Assembly (NCBI GenBank): GCA_023375785.1
Contig: SZWC01000099.1
Location: forward strand, 1-64,000
Length of the DNA stretch: 64,000 bases
Source of the DNA: Penium margaritaceum
Taxonomy: Eukaryota; Streptophyta; Zygnematophyceae; Desmidiales; Peniaceae
Reading direction: 5' to 3'
Below are positions 49,226 through 61,640 of the stretch, piece by piece. Below the pieces are notes generated by a model, which ran no database searches, was not told the origin of the DNA, and was given only the letters and a program-made list of their open reading frames with translations. The position numbers and the translations under genes are program-made. Every line of letters starts with the position of its first letter. The first letter of the stretch is position 1.

Positions 49226-52200
49226 AAAGTCACTTGGTAAACTACGTGGTCATGATCAGTGGCACATGCGAACTTTGTCGAGGCATTGCGCACAATAGCC
49301 ACACGGAGCCACCAGTATTCTACCTTGTTTACACCTGTAAGATCATGCCTAGTACATCTGCACTGTGATTGGACACTCTGGCCGTGGCTGACTTTTGTTA
49401 TGATCAGTCGAAGTAAAAGTCACTTAGATACACTTGTGGTCATGGTCAATGGCACATGCCAACTTTGTCAAGGCATTGCACACAATAGTCACACCGTTAC
49501 CAATATTTTACCTTGTTTGTACCTGCAAGGTCATGTCCAGTATATCTGCACTGTGATTGGACACTCTGACCATGGTAATATTAAGATGCATAGCCGTTTC
49601 AGGTACTTTGTAGACTTTATGGTCATGGTCAGTGGCACATGCCAACTTTGTAAAGGCATTGCGCACAGTAGCCGAGCCAAGCCACCGGTTTTTGACCTTG
49701 TTTATACATGGAAGGTCATGCCTAGTACATCTGAACTGTGATTGGGCACTCTGACTGTGGGTGACTCGTGTTACGATTGGTATAAGTTAAAGTCACTTGG
49801 TAAACATTGTGGTAATGGGCAGTGGCACATGCCAACTTTGTCAAGGCATTACGCACAATAGCGACACCGAGCCACTAGTATTCTACCTTGTTTGCACCTG
49901 CAAGATCATGCCTAGTATATCTGCACTGTGATTGGACACTCTCAACGTGGCTAACTTGTAATATGATCAGTAGAAGTAAAAGTCACTTGGATACATTTGT
50001 GGGCATGGTCAGTGGCACATGTTAACTTTGTCAAGGCATTGTGCACGAAAGCCACAATAAGACACCAGTATTCTACCTTGTTTGTACCTGCAAGGTCATG
50101 CCCACTATATCTGCACTTTGATTGGACACTATGACCATGGCTGACTCGTGTTATGATTAATAGCCGTTGAAGGTACTTGGTAAACTTTGTGGTCATGGTC
50201 AGTGGCACATGCCAACTTTGTCAAGGCATTGCGCACAATAGTCGTGCCAAGCCACCGGGTTTTAACCTTGTTTATACCTGCAAGTTCATGCCGAGGATAT
50301 CTGCACTATGATTGGACACTCTGACCGTGGTTGACTCGTGTTATGATTCATAGCTGTTTAAGGTACTTGATAAACTTTGTGGCAATGGTCAGTGCCACAT
50401 GCCAACTTTGTCAAGGCATTGCGCACAATAGCCGTGCCAAGCCACCAGTATTCTACCTTGTTTGAACCTCAAGCTCATGCCTAGTACATGTGCACTGTGA
50501 TTGGACACTCTGACCTTGGCTGACTTGTGTTATGATTCATAGCCGTTTGAGGTACTTGGTAAACTTTGTGGCCATGGTCAGTGGCACATGCCACCTTTGT
50601 CAAGGCATTGCGCACAATAGCCACACCGAGCCACCAGTATTATGCCTTGTTTGCACCTGCAAGATCATGCCTAGTAAATCTGCACTGTGATTGGACACTC
50701 TGACCGTGGCTGACTCGTGTTATGATTCATAGCCGTTTGAGGTACTTGGTAAACTTTGTGGCCATGGTCAGTGGCACATGCCACCTTTGTCAAGGCATTG
50801 CGCACAATAGCCACACCGAGCCACCAGTATTATGCCTTGTTTGCACCTGCAAGATCATGCCTAGTAAATCTGCACTGTGATTGGACACTCTGACTGTTGC
50901 TGACTCGTGTTATGATCAATAGAAGTAAAAGCCACTTGGTAAACTTTGTAGTCGTGGTCAGTGGCACATGCCAACTTTGTCCAGGCATTGCACACAATAG
51001 CCACAACGAGCCACCAGTATTCTACCTTGTTTGTACCTACAAGGTCATGCCCAGTATATCTGCACTGTGATTTGACACTCTGACCGTGGCTGACTCATGT
51101 TATGATTCTTAGCCGTTAAAGGTACTTGGTAAACTTTGTGGTCATGGTCAGTGGCACATGCCAACCATGTCATGAGTTTGCGCACAATAGCCGTGCCGAG
51201 CCACCTTATTTTCACCTTGTCTGTACTTGCAAGGACATGCCTAGTACATCTGAACTGTGATTGGGCACTGCACATATGCCACCTTAGTCAAGGCATTGCG
51301 CACAATAGCCACGCCAAGCCACCAGTATTCTACCTTGTTTACACCTGCAAGATCATGCCTAGTACATCTGCACTGTGATTGGACACTCTGACGGTGGCTG
51401 ACTCGTGTTATGATCAATAGAAGTACATGTCACTTGGATACATTTATGGCTATGGTCAGTGGCACATGCCAACTTTGTCAAGGCATTGTGCACAAGAGTC
51501 GTGCCAAGCCACTGGTTTTTTACCTTGTTTGCACCTACAAGGTCATGCCCCGTACATCTGCACTATGATTGGTCACTCTGACCGTGGCTGAATCGTGTTA
51601 TGATTCATAGCCGTTTAAGGTACTTGGTAAACTTTATGGTCTTGGTCAGTGGCACATGCCAACTTTGTCAAGGCATTGCGCAAAATAGCCACACCGAGCC
51701 ACCAGAATTATTCCTTGTTTGTACCTGCAAGGTCATTCCAAGTATATTTGCACTGTGATTTGACACTCTGATCGTGGCTGACTTGTGTTATGATTCATAG
51801 CCATAGATGTACTTGGTAAAATTTGTGGCCATGGTCAGTGGCACATGCCAACATTGTCGAGGCATCGCGCACAATAGCTGTACCAAGCCACTGGTTTTTT
51901 ACCTTGTTTATACCTGCAATGTCATGTCCAGTACATATGAACTGTGATTGGGCACTCTGACTGTGGCTGACTCGTGTTACGATTTGTAGAAAATGAAGCC
52001 ACTTGAAAAATGTTGTAGTCATGGTCAGTGGCACATGCCAACTTTGTCAAGGCATTGCGCACAATAGCCACACCAAGCCACCAGAATTCTACCTTGTTTG
52101 TACGTCCAAGGTCATGCCCAATATATCTGCACTGTGATTTGACACTCTGACCGTGGCTGACTTGTGTTATGATCAATTGAAGTAAAATTCACTTGGATAC

Positions 52201-55200
52201 ATTTGTGGTCATGGTGAGTGGCACATGCCAACTTTGCCAAGGCATTGCGCACAATAGCCACACCCAGCCACCAGTATTCTACCTTGTTTATGCCTGTAAG
52301 GTCATGCCCAGTATATCTGCCATGTGATTGGACACTCTGACCGTGGCTGACTCGTGTTATTATTCATTGCTGTTCAAAATACTTGGTAAACTTTGTGGTC
52401 ATGGTCAGTGGCACATGCCAACTTTTTCAAGGAATTGCGCACAGTAGCCACACCGAGCCACCAGTATTCTACCTTTTTTGTACCTGCAAGGTCATTCCCA
52501 CTATATCTACACTGTGATTTGACACTCTGATCGTGGCTCACTCGTGTTATGATGCGTAGCCGTTTGAGGTACTTGGTAAACTTTGCGGTCATGGTCAGTG
52601 GCACATGCCAACTTTGTCAAGGCATAGCGCAAAATATCCACATCGAGCCACCAGTATTCTACCTTGTTTTTACCTGCAAGGTCATGCCCAATATATCTGC
52701 ACTGTGATTGGACACTCTGACCGTGGCTGACTTGTGTTATGATCAATAGAAGTAAAATTCACTTTGATACATTTGTGGTCATGGTCAGTGGCACATGCCA
52801 ACTTTGTCAAGATATTGCGCACAATAGCCACACCGAGCCACAAATATTCTACCTTGTTTATACCTGGAAGTCGTGCCTAGTATATCTACACTGTGGTTGG
52901 ACACTCTGATCGTGGCTGGCTCGTGTTATGATTCATAGCCGTTTAAGGTACTTGGTAAACTTTGTGGTCATGGTCAGTGGCACATGCCAACTTGGTCAAG
53001 GCATTACGCACAATAGCCACACCGAGCCGCCAATATTCTACCTTGTTTGAACCTGCAAGATCATGCCTAGTGCATCTGCATTGTGGTTGGACACTCCGAC
53101 GTGGCTGACTCGTGTTATGATTAATAGAAGTAAAAGTCACTTGGATACATTTGTGGTCATGGTCAGTGGCACATGCCAACTTTGTCAAGGCATTGCGCAC
53201 AATAGCCACACCAAGCCACCTGTATTCTACCTTGTTTATACCTGTAAGGTTATGCCCAGTATATCTGCACTGTGATTGGACACTCCGACCGTGGCTGACT
53301 CGTGTTATGATTCATAGCTGTTTAAGGTACTTGGTAAACTTTGTGGTCATGATCAGTGGCACATGCCAACTTTGTCAAGGAATTGCACACAATAGCCACA
53401 CCGAGCCACCAGTATTCTACCTTATTTATACCTGCTAAGTCATGCCCAGTATATCTGCACCGTGGTTGGACACTCTGACCGTGGCTGACTCGTGTTATGA
53501 TTCATAGCCGTTTAGGGTACTTGGTAAACTTTGTGGTCATGGTCAGTGGCACATGCCAACTTTGTCAAGGCATTGCGCGCAATAGCTACACCGAGCCACC
53601 AGTATTCTACCTTGTTTGTACCTGCAAGGTCATTCCTACTATATCTGCACTGTGATTTGACACTCTGATCGTGGCTGACTCGTGTTATGATTCGTAGCCG
53701 TTTGAGGCACTTGGTAAACTTTGTGGCCATGGCCAGTGGCACATGCCAACTTTGTCAAGGCATTGCGCACAATATCCATGTCAAACCACCGGTTTTTTAC
53801 CATGTTTGTACCCGGAAGGTCATGCCTAGTACATCTCCACTGTGATTAGGCACTCTGACTGTGGCTCACTCGTGTTACGATTAATAGAAGTTGAAGCCAC
53901 TTGGTAAACTTTGTGGTCATGGTCAGTGGCATATGCCAACTTTGTCAAGGCATAGCGCACAATAGCCACATCCAGCCACCAGTATTCTACCTTGTTTGTA
54001 CCTGCAAGGTCATGCCCAATATATCTGCACTGTGATTGGACACTCTGATTGTGACTGACTTGTGTTATGATCAATAGAAGTAAAATTAACTTTGATACAT
54101 TTGTGGTCATGTTCAGTGGCACATGCCAACTTTGTCAATGTATTGCGCACAATACCCACACCGAGCCACCAATATTCTACCTTGTTTATACCTGTAAGGT
54201 CATGCCCAATATATTTGCACTGTGGTTGGAAACTCTGATCGTGGGTGACTCGTGTTATGATTCATAGCCGTTTAAGGTACTTGGTAAACTTTGTGGTCAT
54301 GGTCAGTTACACATGCCAACTTTGTCAAGGAATTACGCACAATAGCCACACCGAGCCACCAGTATTCTACCTTGTTTATACTTGCAAAGTCGTGCCTAGC
54401 ATATTTGCAATGTGGTTGGACACTCTGACCATGGCTGACTCGTGTTATGATTCATAGCCGTTTAAGGTACTTGGTAAAGTTTGTGGTCATGGTCAGTGGC
54501 ACATGCCAACTTGGTCAAGGCATTGCGCACAATAGCGACACCGAGCCGCCAGTATTCTACCTTGTTTGAACCTTCAACATCATGCCTAGTGCATCTGCAA
54601 TGTAATTGCACACTCCGACGTGGCTGACTCGTGTTATGATTAATAGAAGTAAAAGTCACTTGGATACATTTGTGGTCATGGTCAGTGGCACATGCCAACT
54701 TTGTCAAGGCATTGCGCACAATAGCCACACCGAGCCACCAGTATTCTACCTTGTTTGAACCTTCAACATCATGCCTAGTGCATCTGCAATGTAATTGCAC
54801 ACTCCGACGTGGCTGACTCGTGTTATGATTAATAGAAGTAAAAGTCACTTGGATACATTTGTGGTCATGGTCAGTGGCACATGCCAACTTTGTCAAGGCA
54901 TTGCGCACAATAGCCACACCAAGCCACCACTATTCTATCTTGAGTGTACTTGCAAGGTCATGCCTAATATATCTGCACTGTGATTGGACACTCTGACCGT
55001 GGCTGACTTGTGTTATGATGAATATAAGTAAAAGTCACTTGGTTACATTTGTGGTCATGGTCAGTGGCACATGCCAACTTTGTCAAGGCATTGCGCACAA
55101 TAGCCGCACCGAGCCACCAGTATTCTACCTTGTTTATACCTGTAAGGTTATGCCCAGTATATCTGCACTGTGTTTGGACACTCTGACCATGGCTGACTCG

Positions 55201-58200
55201 TGTTATGGTTCATAGCTGTTTAAGGTACTTGGTAAACTTTGTGGTCATGGTCAGTGGCACATGCCAACTTTGTCAAGGAATTGCACACAATAGCCACACC
55301 GAGCCACCAGTATTCTACCTTGTTTATACCTGCTAAGTCATGCCCAGTATATCTGCACTGTGGTTGGACACTCTGACCGTGGCTGACTCGTATCATGATT
55401 CATAGCCGTTTAAGGTACTTGGTAAACTTTGTGGTCATGGTCAGTGGCACATGCTAACTTTGTCAAGGCATTGCGCACAATAGCCACACCGAGCCACCAG
55501 TATTCTACCTTGTTTGAACCTGCAAGATCATGCCTAGTGCATTTGCACTGTGATTGGACACTCCGACCGTGGCTGACTCGTGTTATTATCAATAGAAGTA
55601 AAAGTCACGTGGATACATTTGTGGTCATGGTCAGTGGCACATGCCAACTTTGTCAAGGCGTTGCGCACAATAGCCACACCGATCCACCAGAATTCTACCT
55701 TGTTTGTACCTGCAAGGTCATTCCCATTATATCTGCAGTGTTATTTGACACTCTGATTGTGGCTGACTCGTGTTATACTTCATAGCCGTTTGAGGTACTC
55801 GGTAAACTTTGTGGCCATGGTCACTGGCACATGCCAACTTTGTCAAGGCATTGTGCACAGTAGCCGTGCCAAGCCACTGGTTTTTTACCCTGTTTATGCT
55901 TGCAAGGTCATGCCTAGTACATCTCGACTCTGATTGGGCACTCTGACTGTTGCTGACTCGTGTTATGATTCATAGAAGTTAAAGCCACTTGGTAAACTTT
56001 GTGGTCATGGTCAGTGGCACATGCCAACTTTGTCAAGGCATAGCGCACAATAGCCACATCAAGCCACCAATATTCGACCTTGTTTGTACCTGCAAGGTCA
56101 TGCCCAATATATCTGCACTGTGATTGGACATTCTGACCGTGGCTGACTTGTGTTATGATCAATAGAAGTAGAATTCACTTTCATACATTTGTGGTCATGG
56201 TTAGTGGCACATGCCAACTTTGTCAAGGCATTGTGCACAATAGCCACACCGAGCCACTAGTATTCTACCTTGTTTATACCTGTAAGGTCATGCCCAATAT
56301 ATCTGCACTGTTATTGGACACTCTGATTGTGGCTGACTCGTGTTATGATTCATACTCGTTTAAGGTACTTGGTAAACTTTGTGGTCATGGTCAGTGGTAC
56401 ATGCCAACTTTGTCAAGGAATTGCGCATAAGAGCCACACCGAGCCACCAGTATTATACCTTGTTTTTACCTGAAAAGTCATGCCCAGTATATCTGCACTA
56501 TGGTTGGACACTCTGACCATTGCTGACTCGTGTTATGATTCATAGCCGTTTAAGTTACTTGGTAAACTTTGTTGTCATGGTCAGTGGCACATGCCAACCT
56601 TGTCAAGGCATTGCGCACAATAGCCACACCGAGCCGCCAGTATTCTACCTTGTTTGAACCTGTAAGATCATGCCTAGTGCATCTGTATTGTGATTGGACA
56701 CTCCGACGTGGCTGACTCGTGTTATGATCAATAGAAGTAAAAGTCACTTGGATACATTTGTGGTCATGGTCGGTGGCACATGCCAACTTTGTCAAGGAAT
56801 TGCGCACAATAGCCACACCGAGCCACCAGTATTCTACCTTTTTTACACCTGCAATGTTATGCCCAGTATATCTGCATTGTGATTGGACACTCTGACCGTG
56901 GCTGACTCGTGTTACGATTCATAGTCGTTTCATGTACTTGGTAAACTTTGTGGTCATGGTCAGTGGCACATGCCAACTTTGTCAAGGCATTGCGCACAAA
57001 AGCCACACCGAGCCACTAGTATTCAACCTTGTTTGCACCTCTAAGATCATGCCTAGTACATCTGCATTGTGATTGGACACTCTGACCATGGCTGACTCAT
57101 GTTATGATCAATGGAGGTAAAAGTCACTTGGATACATTTGTAGTCATGGTCAATGGCACATGCCAACTTTGTCAAGGCATTGCGCACAATAGCCACACCA
57201 AAGCACTAGTGTTCTACATTGTTTCTACCTGTAAGGTCATTCCCAGTATATCTGCACTGTGATTGGACAATCCGAACGTGGCTGACTCGTGTTATGACTC
57301 ATAGCCGTTTAAGGTACTTGGTAAACGTTGTGGTCATGGTCAGTGGCACAAGCCAACTTTGTCAAGGCATTGCGCACATTAGCCGTGGCAAGCCACCGGT
57401 TTTTACTTTGTTCATACCTGCAAGGTCAAGAATATTATATGTGCAGCGTGATTGTGCACTCTGACCGTGGTTGACTCGTGTTACGATTCGTAGAAGCTAA
57501 AGTCATTTGATAAACTTTGTGGTCATGGTCAGTGGCACATGCCAACTTTGTCAAGGCATTGCGCACATTAGCCGTGGCAAGCCACCGGTTTTTACTTTGT
57601 TCATACCTGCAAGGTCAAGAATATTATATGTGCAGCGTGATTGTGCACTCTGACCGTGGTTGACTCGTGTTACGATTCGTAGAAGCTAAAGTCATTTGAT
57701 AAACTTTGTGGTCATGGTCAGTGGCACATGCCAACTTTGTCAAGGCATTGCGCACAATAGCCACACCGGGCCACTAGTATTCTATCTAATTTGCACCTGT
57801 AAGATCATGCCTAGATCATCTGCACTATGATTGGACACTCTGACCATGGCTGAGTCGTGTTATAATCAATATAAGTAAAAGTCACTTGGATACATTTGTG
57901 GTCATGGTCAGTGGCACATGTCAACTTTTTCAAGGCATAGCGCATAATAACCACACCAAGTCACCAGTATTCTACCCTTTTGTATCTACAAGATTATGCC
58001 TAGTACATCTGCACTATGACTGGACACTGTGACCGTGGATGACTCGAATTATGATGAATTGAAGTAGATGTCTCTTGGATACATTTGTGGTCATGGTCAG
58101 TGGAACATGCCAACTTTGTCAAGGCATTGCGCACAATAGCCACACCGAGCCACCAGTATTCTACCTTATTTATGCCCGCAAGGTCATGCCCAGTATATCT

Positions 58201-60889
58201 GCACTCTGAGTGGACACTCTGACCGTGGCTGACTCGTGTTATGATTCAAAGCCGTTTAAGGTACTTGGTAAACTTTGTGTTCATGGTCAGTGGCACATGC
58301 CAACATTGTGAAGGCATCGCGCACAATAGCCGTGCCAAGCCACCGGTTTTCCTTGTTTATAACTGCATGGTCATGCACATTAGATGTGCACTGCGATTGG
58401 GCACTCTGACTGTGACAGACTCGTGTTACGATTCGTAGAAGTTACAGTCACTTGGTAAACAGTGTAGTCATGGTCAGTGGCACATGCCAACTTTGTCAAG
58501 GCATTGCGCACAATAGCCACATCGAGCCACAAGTATTTTACCTTGTTTGTACCTGTACAATCATGCCTAGTACATCTGCACTGTGATTGGACACTTTGAC
58601 CGTGGCTGACTTGTGGTTTTATCAATAGAAGTAAAAGTCACTTGGATACATTTGAGGTTATGGTCAGTGGCACATGCCAACTTTGTCAAGGCATTGTGCA
58701 CAATAGCCACACCGAGCCACCAGTATTCTATGCTGTCTATACCGACAACGGCATGCCGAGTATATCTGTACTGTGATTGGATACTGTGACCGTGGCTGAC
58801 TCTTGTAATGATTCATATCCGTTTAAGGTACTTGGTAAACTTTGTGGTCATGGTCAGTGGCACATGCCGACTTTGTCAAGGCATTGCATCCAATAGCCGT
58901 GCCAAGCCACCGGTTGTTTACCTTGTCTATACCTGCAAGGTCATGCCTAGTACATCTGCACTCTGATTGGGAACTCTGACTGTCGCTGACTCAAGTTACG
59001 ATTGGTAGACGTAAAAGTCACCTGGATACATTTGTGGTCATGGTCAGTGGCACATGCCAACTTTGTCAAGGCGTTGTGCACAATAGCCACACCGAGCCAC
59101 CAGTATTCTACCTTGTTTATTCCTGCAAGGTCATGCCCAGTATATTTGCACTGTGATCGGACACTCTGACCGTGGCAGACTCGTGTTATGATTCATAGCC
59201 GTTTAACGTACTTGGTGAACTTTGTGGTCATGGTCAGTAGCACTTGCCAACTTCGTCAAGGCATCGCGCACAATAGCCACACCGAGCCACCAGTAGTCTA
59301 CCTTTTTTATACTTGTAAGGTCATGCCAAGTATATTTGCAATGTGATTGGACACTCTGACCGTGGCTGACTTATGTAGTTCAATAGAAGTAAAAGTCACG
59401 TGGATACATTTGTGGTCATGGTCAGTGGCACATGCCAACTTAGTAAAGGCATTGAGCACAATAGCCACACCGAGCCACCAGTATTCTACCTTGTTTATAC
59501 CTGCAATATTATGCCTTATACATCTGCACTCTGATTGGTTAGTCTGTCCGTGGCTGATTCTTGTTATGATGAATAGAAGTAAAAGTCACTTGGATACATT
59601 TGTGGTCATGGTCAGTGGCACATGCCAACTTTGTCAATGCATTGCGCACAGTAGCCACACTGAGCCACCAGTATTCTACCTTGTTTATACGTGTAAGGTC
59701 ATGCCCAATATATCTGCATTGTGATTGGACACTCTCACCGTGGCTGACTTGTGTTATGATCAATAGAAGTAAAATCCACTTGGATACATTTGTGGTCATG
59801 GTCAGTGGCACATGCCAACTTTGTCAAGGCATTGCGCACAACAGGCACACCGAGCCACTAGTATTCTACCTTGTTTGCACATGCAAGATCATGCCTAGTA
59901 CATGTGCAGTGTGATTAGACACTCTGACCGTGGCTGATTCATGTTATGATCAATAGGAGTAAAAGTCATTTGGATACATTTGTGGTCATTGTCAATGGCA
60001 CATGCCAACTTTGTCAAGGCATTGCGCACAATAGCCGTGCCAAGCCACCGGTTTTTTATCTTGTTTATATTGTAAGGTCATGCATGTAAGATGTGCACTA
60101 TGATTGGGCACTCTGACTGTGGCTAACTCATGTTACGATTCGTAGAAGTTAAAGTCACTTGGTAAACTTTGTGGTCATGGTCAGTGACACATGCCAAATT
60201 TGTCAAGGAATTGCGTACAATAGCCGTACCAAGCCACCAGTGTTTTACCTTGTTTATACTTGAAATGACATGCACATTAGATGTGCACTGTGAGTGGGAA
60301 CTCTGACCGTGGCTGACTCGTGTTACGATCAATAGAAGTAACAGTCACTTGGATTCATTTGTGGTCATGGTTTGTGGCACATGCCAACTTTGATAAGGCA
60401 TTGCGCGGAATAGCCACACCGAGCCACCAGTATTCTACCTTGTGTATGCCTGCAAGGTCATGCCCAGTATATCTGCACTGTGATTGGACACTCTGAACGC
60501 GGCTGACTTGTGTTATTATTCATAGCCATTTAAGGTAATTGGTAACCTTTGTGGTCATGGTCAGCGGCACATGCCAACTTTGTCAAGGCATGGCGTACAA
60601 TAGCCGTGCCAAGCCATCGGTTTTCTACCTTCTTTATACCTGCAAGGTCATGCATGTTAGATGTGCACTGTGATTGGGTACTCTGACTGTGGCTGACTCA
60701 TGTTACGATCCGTAGAAGTTAAAGTCACTTGGTAAACTTTGTGGTCATGGTCAGTGGCACATGCCAACTTTGTCAAGGCATTGCACACAATAGTCACACT
60801 GAGCCACCAGTATTCTACCTTGTTTGATCATGCAAGATCATGCCCAGTACATCTGCACTGTGATCGAACACTCTGACCGAGGCGGACTC
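49226..60889 (+). repeat. ~190-bp satellite, array III (plus orientation)
   Basis: About 61 monomers. The first ~0.8 kb belongs to the right arm of the inverted duplication. Beyond it, monomers are more alike than near the telomere, with several near-perfect tandem copies (50,521-50,900; about 54,545-54,922; 57,352-57,729). An 8- to 10-monomer higher-order pattern is marked by ACTCCGACGTGG at 53,093, 54,612, 54,801 and 56,700. No gene seen. Confidence 0.97.
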
Positions 60890-61640
60890 TGTCAGATTTT
60901 ATCTCGGAGATTGCTTCAAGGGGTGCAACCACCAAGAAAATAAAGAGTGGCTGTGCAGGTTCATTTCCGGAGGTACACGACCAAAGACCAAACGGTCTCA
61001 CAACCGACAATCGTGCGAACCTCGCCACTACCAAACCAACGGTCCCATACTACAAAGGTCAAGGCGCACACACCATCGGAGATTGATCTGCGTACTTCAC
61101 TCCTCTATGCGTATGGCTAGCAAAGCCGAATCATGGTCTCGAGGCGCTCCTCCTCTCTCTCTTACCCGAGTCGCCACTTTACTCTTGTGCCCGGTCACCG
61201 AAGCGCGCTAGTCTAGAAGTAGCTATTTATAGTCTTTGTATTCATTTGAATAATCAATCCATTGGATTCTCCTTCAGGCTCGCCCTTTGGGCCGCCTCCA
61301 GTCCCTCTTGCCTTCAATCTCAGTTCAGCGCCCGTGCTCCCGCACTACGCCCTCTCACTTCTGCTAAACGTCAATCATACGTCAGCAACGCCCGCACCTT
61401 CAAGGAAGCTTTGTCCTTCCTTCAAAGTGTTGTGTCCACTCCCTTCCTGTAAAGATCTCAGCGCTCGCACCTTTGGTGCTGCGCCCAGGCCTCTCCTTAT
61501 CATCCTGTTTCATCATCCGCTTCCGTTCCGACCTTCTTTTGCCGTTTCCGCTTCGCCTCTGTTCATGCATCTGTCCACCATTGAAACGCCTGTCTCCACG
61601 ACCGCGTCCACTCTACGGCAGCACTTGCAATCTTCTGACA
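60890..61640 (+). mobile_element. Solo LTR, copia-like
   Basis: 751 bp beginning TGTCAGATTTTATCTC and ending TCTTCTGACA, flanked by the 5-bp direct repeat GACTC (60,885-60,889 and 61,641-61,645) in satellite. TATA-like TATTTATA at 61,224-61,231. The termini match those of A and B but most of the body does not, so it is a separate subfamily. No primer-binding site or interior remains, as expected after recombination between the two LTRs of one element. The intact target repeat shows one insertion at this place. Confidence 0.92.

Larger units (their letters stand above)
37595..50000. repeat. Right arm of the ~12.5-kb inverted duplication
   Basis: Mirror of about 24,300-36,826. The inner boundary is exact: the left arm stops matching at GCGCATAATATCC (37,595). 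The outer boundary lies in satellite near 50.0 kb, where correspondence falls to the background satellite level. Divergence from the left arm is about 4% in aligned LTR sequence. Confidence 0.9.

Noticed and set aside
24300-50000. Inverted duplication as a hairpin read or assembly artefact
   Set aside because: The arms differ by several percent, by one monomer between A and B, and by a four-monomer loop, as expected of a real and aged duplication.
54462-54917. 151-codon frame with internal protein repeats
   Set aside because: Length results from two adjacent 189-bp monomers (a multiple of three), which keep one frame open. Not a repeat protein.
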